A stretch of 27,442 nucleotides of DNA. Source: Spirochaetaceae bacterium. GTDB taxonomy: Bacteria > Spirochaetota > Spirochaetia > JABEVK01. The notes beneath the pieces are model-generated. The model saw only the letters and a program-made list of their open reading frames with translations. It was not told where the DNA came from and did no database searches. The stretch is from contig JAHFSN010000001.1 of assembly GCA_023265735.1 (NCBI GenBank), positions 1-27,442 on the forward strand, given 5' to 3'. Shown piece after piece: positions 21,667 through 27,442 of this stretch. Numbering within the stretch: position 1 is the first letter of the stretch; each line of letters opens with the position of its first letter. A program made the position numbers and the translations under genes.

Positions 21667-23423
21667 ATGGCCTTCTCGGAAGCTCTCCTTCAGGAAGTTC
21701 TCACCAAGACGGACCTGGTCGGCCTTATCGGGGAATACGTGAGCCTCCGTGCGAACGGCCAGCGGTACTGGGGGCTTTGTCCGTTCCACAACGAGAAGTC
21801 CCCCAGCTTCACGGTCAACCCGGCCAACCAATTCTTCTACTGCTTCGGCTGCCAGGAGAAGGGCAACGCCTTCGGCTTCCTGATGAAGATCGAACGGGTG
21901 CCGTTTCCGGAGGCCGTCCGCAAGCTCGCCGACAAGGCGGGTATCCTTGTTCCCGAGCAGGAAACTCCCCAAGACAAGGACAGGCAGGCGGTGGTCGAGC
22001 TTCTCAGCCGACTCACGAAATCGTTTCATCATCTCTTGCTCAACCACCCCGAAGCCGCCGGTGCCCGGCAGACGCTTTCCAGCCGGGGGGTGAGCGCGGC
22101 GATGATCGAGGAATTCCAGCTCGGTTATGCACTCAAGGGGAGAGGCTGGCTCAAGCGGTTCCTCACGGAGAGATCCTACGACGCGGCCTTTCTGGCCAGA
22201 ACAGGACTCTACTCCCTCAACAACCAGGACGCCTTCCTCTTTTCGGGCCGCCTCCTGTTTCCCATCCGGTTTCCCAGCCACGAAACCGTCGGATTTGGGG
22301 GACGGCTCCTCGAGGGAGACGGTCCCAAATACATCAACTCGCCCGAAACCACGGTGTTCCAGAAGCGCCGGATGCTCTACGCCTGGGACCGCGCACTGCC
22401 CCATATCCGGGAAAAACAGCAGGCCATCCTGTGCGAAGGGTATATGGACGCCATTGCCCTCCATCAGGCCGGCCTCGACTGGGCTGTGGCCCCCCTGGGC
22501 ACGTCATTCACCGAAGAACAAGCCAGCTTGATCCAACGGGCCGCCAAGTCCGTGGTTTGCCTCTTCGACAGCGACGAAGCGGGCCAGAGGGCGGCGGCCA
22601 AGGCCGTGGAAACCTGCGAGGCCGTGGGACTCGACACTTTTGTGGCCCGGACCCCGGGGAGCAAGGACCCCTCGGAACTTCTGGAAAAAGAAGGGCCCGA
22701 AGCGGTGCAAAACCTCCTCAATACACCCCAAAAAGGTTTTGATTTTCTTCTCGGTTTCCGCTATAATGCGTTCACGCGGGATTCCGGTCTCGACGTGAAG
22801 GGATTTATCGGAGAGATTTTTGCTTTTTTGTCCCGGTTGGACAACGGTGTTCAAAGGGAGACCTTCCTGAGCAGGACCGCGGATTACTTGGGGATTCAAA
22901 AAGAGACCTTGATTGGTGACTTTACCAAAAGCGACCATCGTCTGACGGATCGTGCCTTGGCCGCCCGCCAAAAAGCCCCCCGGAGCGGGGGTTCTGGCCG
23001 ATCGTTGGAATGGTCCCTTGTTGTCATCGTCGTATCCTCGCCCGAGCTCTTCAAGGAATTGCGCAAGGAACTCAGCCCTGAGGACTTTGAGGAGGACCGG
23101 TGCCGTGCCTTGCTGGGAATTCTGGAGGACATGGTCGCCGAAGGGCAGGGGAGCTTCCCGCTTTCTGAGATCGTTTCGCGGTTGAACAACGAGACCTGGA
23201 CCGAAGAACTGGAAAAGGATGTGATGTCTGGGGAATACGTAGCCCACGCCGAGGAACAGCTGCGGGGCGGGGTTTCCAAGATCAAGGTCCGAACCCTTTC
23301 CGAGCAAAGACGGAAAGTTAAGGCTCGACTCGACCAGGCAACGTCCGATGATGAGAAAACGAGGTTTCTCCAGGAACACAAGTTTCTAGGGGAAGAAATC
23401 TCCCGACTGAAGGGGAACGATTG

Positions 23424-23424
<1 letters not shown>
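21667..23424 (+). CDS. dnaG: DNA primase DnaG
   Basis: Makes RNA primers for replication. The 585-residue protein begins with the CHC2 zinc domain: GLCPFHNEKSPSFTV and FYCFGC give ligands C38, H41, C59, C62. The catalytic core has the TOPRIM acidic motifs EGYMD (E257, D261) and FDSDEAGQRA (D301, D303). The C-terminal ~200 residues are the divergent helicase-interaction region. ATG 21667 has AAGGGG 5 nt upstream; GTG 21661 is an alternative. The TGA overlaps the rpoD ATG by one base. A consensus-like promoter lies inside the coding region at 22739-22767. Confidence 0.97.
22739..22767 (+). promoter_or_regulatory. Likely internal promoter in dnaG for rpoD
   Basis: TTGATT (22739-22744), exactly 17 bp, and a perfect TATAAT (22762-22767), in a locally AT-rich patch of a GC-rich gene. 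It lies about 650 nt upstream of rpoD. E. coli also has an rpoD promoter inside dnaG. Confidence 0.6.
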
Positions 23425-25229
<1,805 letters not shown>

Positions 25230-25243
25230 GCAAAAGGAAACCC

Positions 25244-26038
25244 ATGGAAGCCACTTTCGAGAAACTGAGGACCCTGCAGGATATCCTCTACGCGAAATTC
25301 AAGCTGGAAAAGGAAATCAACGAGATTCCCAAGGCCTTGGTCACCAAGACCGAGGTGCTCAACCGTGCCAAGAAGGCGTTCATTGAACGCAACGAAGCCG
25401 GCGAGCAGGGCAAGGCCAAGCTTCGCCGCCTGACCCTCGAGCTTACGGATGCGACCAAGAAGCGTGAAGGCTTCGAGAAGCAGATGGATCTCATCAAGAC
25501 TCAGAAGGAGTACGAAGCCCTCGACAAGGAGATTCGTGACGCCACTGAACGTGAACAGACCCTGCGCAAGGATATCCAGAAGGAAGAACGAGACCTCGAG
25601 GAACTGCTGGGCACCCTGGAGAAGCAGGAAAGGCAGATCGCCCTCGATGAAGAAGAACTGAAAGAGGAAGGCGAGAAGATCCAAGCCGAGGGAACCTCCA
25701 AGAAGGACCATCACGCCGAACTGGTCGCCCAAGAGAAGGGGATTACCCCTGGGATGGACGAAGACATCCTGTTCAAGTTCGAGCGCATCATCCGGAACAA
25801 AGAGGGTCTCGGCATTGTCCCCATTGTCAATGGATGCTGTTCCGGGTGTCATATCATCCTTCCCATGCAGTTCGTGAATGAAGTTCGAAACCAGGACAAG
25901 ATTCGATTTTGCCCCTACTGCAGCCGTATCCTCTATTTCCAAAGTGGAATGGACCCGGCCAAGCGAGATCAGATCGAGGCCGGTTCCCTCGCGGAGCTTG
26001 TGGACGAAGAAGAAGAAGCCGATTCAGACGAAGAATAA
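25244..26038 (+). CDS. Coiled-coil protein with C4 zinc ribbon
   Basis: A 264-residue protein. Residues about 1-180 are one long charged coiled coil (Glu/Lys-rich heptads such as KREGFEKQMDLIKTQKEYEAL). A C4 zinc ribbon follows: NGCCSGCHIILP ... FCPYCSRILYF. The tail is acidic (DEEEEADSDEE). This is the C4-type zinc-ribbon family found beside dnaG/rpoD in several phyla; proposed roles involve nucleic acids, but no function is established. AAGGA lies about 7 nt before the ATG, and the gene starts 14 nt after rpoD. The acidic tail is immediately followed by rnpB. Confidence 0.9.
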   Translation: MEATFEKLRTLQDILYAKFKLEKEINEIPKALVTKTEVLNRAKKAFIERNEAGEQGKAKLRRLTLELTDATKKREGFEKQMDLIKTQKEYEALDKEIRDATEREQTLRKDIQKEERDLEELLGTLEKQERQIALDEEELKEEGEKIQAEGTSKKDHHAELVAQEKGITPGMDEDILFKFERIIRNKEGLGIVPIVNGCCSGCHIILPMQFVNEVRNQDKIRFCPYCSRILYFQSGMDPAKRDQIEAGSLAELVDEEEEADSDEE

Positions 26039-26050
26039 GAAGAAGGAGTA

Positions 26051-26483
26051 GGGCAGGCAGGCTGGGCCATCGCGGGGCGTCCCTTGGGACTGTCCCCGAG
26101 GAAAGTCCGGGCTCCGGAGAGCATGACGCCGGGTAACACCCGGGCGCCGCAAGGCGACAGATAGGGCCACAGAAAACAAACCGCCAAGAGCTACAAGCCC
26201 GAGGAGCTGTCCCGGACGTTTGCGAAAGCAAACTCCAGGGCCCGACCGAAGGTCAGTGCTCAGGTAAGGGTGAAAAGGTGGGGCAAGAGCCCACCGCGAA
26301 CCAGGCAACTGGTTTGGCACGGTAAACCTCGTCAGGAGCAAAATCAAGCAGCAACGGGACGGCTCGTCCATCGTTGCGGGTCGGTTGCGTGAAAAGGCCT
26401 CGAAAGGGAGCCTTGAGATAGATGATGGCCATCCGGAAGGCTCGCGCCTTCTGGACACAGAACCCGGCTTATAGGCCTGCCTG
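26051..26483 (+). ncRNA. rnpB: RNase P RNA (bacterial type A)
   Basis: Catalytic RNA that trims tRNA 5' leaders. P1 pairs CAGGCAGGC (26054-26062) with GCCTGCCTG (26475-26483); P2 pairs GGCCATC (26065-26071) with GATGGCC (26424-26430). Conserved cores are GAGGAAAGTCCGGGCTCC (about 26098), AGGTAAGGGTGAAAAGGTG (about 26262), GGCACGGTAAACC (about 26317) and ACAGAACCCGGCTTAT near the 3' end. About 430 nt, a normal type A size. The 5' end lies 12 nt after the zinc-ribbon stop and no promoter is obvious there. T7 (26484-26490) follows P1 and may act as the termination tract. Exact ends are estimates. Confidence 0.95.
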
Positions 26484-26490
26484 TTTTTTT

Positions 26491-27420
26491 ATGAAACTAC
26501 GTTTTTCCGGTCGGCCCTCAAAACCTCTTCCTTTCTTGGTCAGAGTGAGCCTTCTTTTTGTGGCCGTCGTGGGGCTTGCCCTCGGGATCTTCTGGGCAAT
26601 CTCTCACTTCCTAAGACAGGGCAGTTCTTCGCCGAGCCAAGTCAGCGTTCTCGAATTGTGGAACAATGGCGCCTACGACGACATCCTGACCAACAGCAAA
26701 GAAGAGCTCAAAAAGAATCCGCTCGAGGCAGGGATGCTGATTTTCTCGGGCTTCGCCAATTTTCACAAAGGCGTCGCAGAAGATACCATCGAGAAGAAAC
26801 TCCCCCTCATCAATCAAACCGTCATTGACCTACGCAAGGCTCTTCTGCTGAACAATGTTCCCCTTCAGCCAGAAATCCACTACATCCTGGGAAAGGCCTA
26901 TTTCCACAAGGGAAAATACTACGCCGACTTGGCGATCTTCCATCTTTTGAAGGCCCAGGAACTCGGATACACGGCCAGCGATATGAACGAGTATCTCGGG
27001 CTCTCGTATTCTTTGGTGGCACGATTCTCCGAGGCGAGCACGTACTTCCTGAAGGCCGTCCAGTCGAGCCCGTCGGACCTTCTTTTCTGGACCCTCGGAC
27101 AAACGTACTTTCAGATGCAGCGCTACGACGATGCGGTCAAGTATTTGCGCCTCTCCATCGCCAAGACAAAGTCCAAACCCCTGGAGCAGCGCTGCCGCTT
27201 CCTCCTGGGAGAGATCTTCACCAAGACGAAGCAGTACGACCTCGCCCAGGCCGAATACCAAACCATCCTTAACAAGAACTCCAACTCGGCCGACGCCCAT
27301 TTCTACCTGGGCGAAATCGCCTTGGCCCAGGGAAACAAGGACCTCGCCAGGACCGAATGGAGAAGGGCGTTTAAGATTGATCCGCTGCACTTCAACGCCA
27401 ATCAGAGATTGTTTAATTGA
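26491..27420 (+). CDS. Membrane-anchored TPR protein
   Basis: A 309-residue protein. A basic N-terminus (KLRFSGRPSKP) and one hydrophobic segment (FLVRVSLLFVAVVGLALGIFWAI, residues about 15-37) make it a signal-anchor protein with the rest probably periplasmic. At least five TPR-like units follow, among them ILGKAYFHKGKYYADLAIFH, YFQMQRYDDAVKYLRLSI, LLGEIFTKTKQYDLAQAEYQ and YLGEIALAQGNKDLARTEWR, ending FKIDPLHFNANQRLF. It likely serves as a protein-interaction scaffold. ATG 26491 directly follows the T7 tract of rnpB with no Shine-Dalgarno; an earlier in-frame ATG at 26422 lies inside rnpB and is rejected. Confidence 0.85.
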   Translation: MKLRFSGRPSKPLPFLVRVSLLFVAVVGLALGIFWAISHFLRQGSSSPSQVSVLELWNNGAYDDILTNSKEELKKNPLEAGMLIFSGFANFHKGVAEDTIEKKLPLINQTVIDLRKALLLNNVPLQPEIHYILGKAYFHKGKYYADLAIFHLLKAQELGYTASDMNEYLGLSYSLVARFSEASTYFLKAVQSSPSDLLFWTLGQTYFQMQRYDDAVKYLRLSIAKTKSKPLEQRCRFLLGEIFTKTKQYDLAQAEYQTILNKNSNSADAHFYLGEIALAQGNKDLARTEWRRAFKIDPLHFNANQRLFN

Positions 27421-27442
27421 GTCGTATATGATAGTTTTCCAG

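Noticed and set aside
26422..26490. Upstream ATG extending the TPR protein by 23 residues
   Set aside because: These codons are the 3' core of RNase P RNA (P2 and P1 strands).
27427..27432. TATGAT near the right edge as a -10 of the next gene
   Set aside because: No acceptable -35 at 16-18 bp and the downstream gene is outside the window.

Overview
The window is a gene-dense, GC-rich (about 60% by eye) bacterial housekeeping region. Gene order and family content point to a spirochaete (Spirochaetota, Treponema/Spirochaeta-like), probably a free-living or uncultured lineage given the GC content. Pointers are the run ffh-rpsP-khpA-rimM-trmD-rplS followed by a FliK-like/FlhB-C-like/HD-GYP/yraN block, the trio rpmF-acpP-rnc, a large protein of a spirochaete-type unknown family before a divergent glgA, and YkgJ-MBL-mltG-dnaG-rpoD-zinc ribbon-rnpB-TPR. 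This assignment is inference from remembered gene order, not from a database search.

Layout. 1-3720: 3' part of smc (cut by the window edge), a one-TM small protein and a lipoprotein with a TPR-like C-terminus, chained by ATGA overlaps. 3748-7321: promoter, then the SRP/ribosome operon ffh-rpsP-khpA-rimM-trmD-rplS, closed by a strong terminator. 7327-10269: flagellar-type accessory block (FliK-like, FlhB C-terminal-like, degenerate HD-GYP), yraN, a 50-aa ORF and a small CxxC/HxxC protein, closed by a bidirectional terminator. 10290-11544 (minus): lipoprotein and exported HEAT-repeat protein. 11588-13402: coaD, then rpmF-acpP-rnc. 13356-14573 (minus): CCA-adding enzyme, convergent with and overlapping rnc. 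14624-18852: thiN, an unknown 582-aa protein, a small three-TM protein and glgA. 18859-19054: tRNA-Thr(TGT) and tRNA-Tyr(GTA), each with its own promoter and without encoded CCA. 19088-27420: YkgJ-MBL-58 aa ORF-mltG-dnaG-rpoD-zinc ribbon-rnpB-TPR protein, all co-oriented.

How they work together. Most genes serve translation and its products (SRP, ribosomal proteins, tRNA methylation, CCA addition, RNase III, RNase P), replication and transcription initiation (DnaG, RpoD), and cofactors or lipids (CoaD, ACP, ThiN). Genes are tightly packed, with many 1-4 nt stop/start overlaps that suggest translational coupling.

The most interesting signal is regulatory. Several genes have good TTGAC(A/C)-17/18-TANNNT promoters whose -10 box lies only 6-9 nt before the start codon, with no Shine-Dalgarno: the lipoprotein at 11544, coaD, cca and, slightly longer, ffh. 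This predicts leaderless or near-leaderless mRNAs. Separately, three genes start 0-5 nt after the U-tract of a terminator or structured RNA. A consensus-like promoter also sits inside dnaG upstream of rpoD. I see no CRISPR array, insertion sequence, prophage or clear horizontally acquired island.
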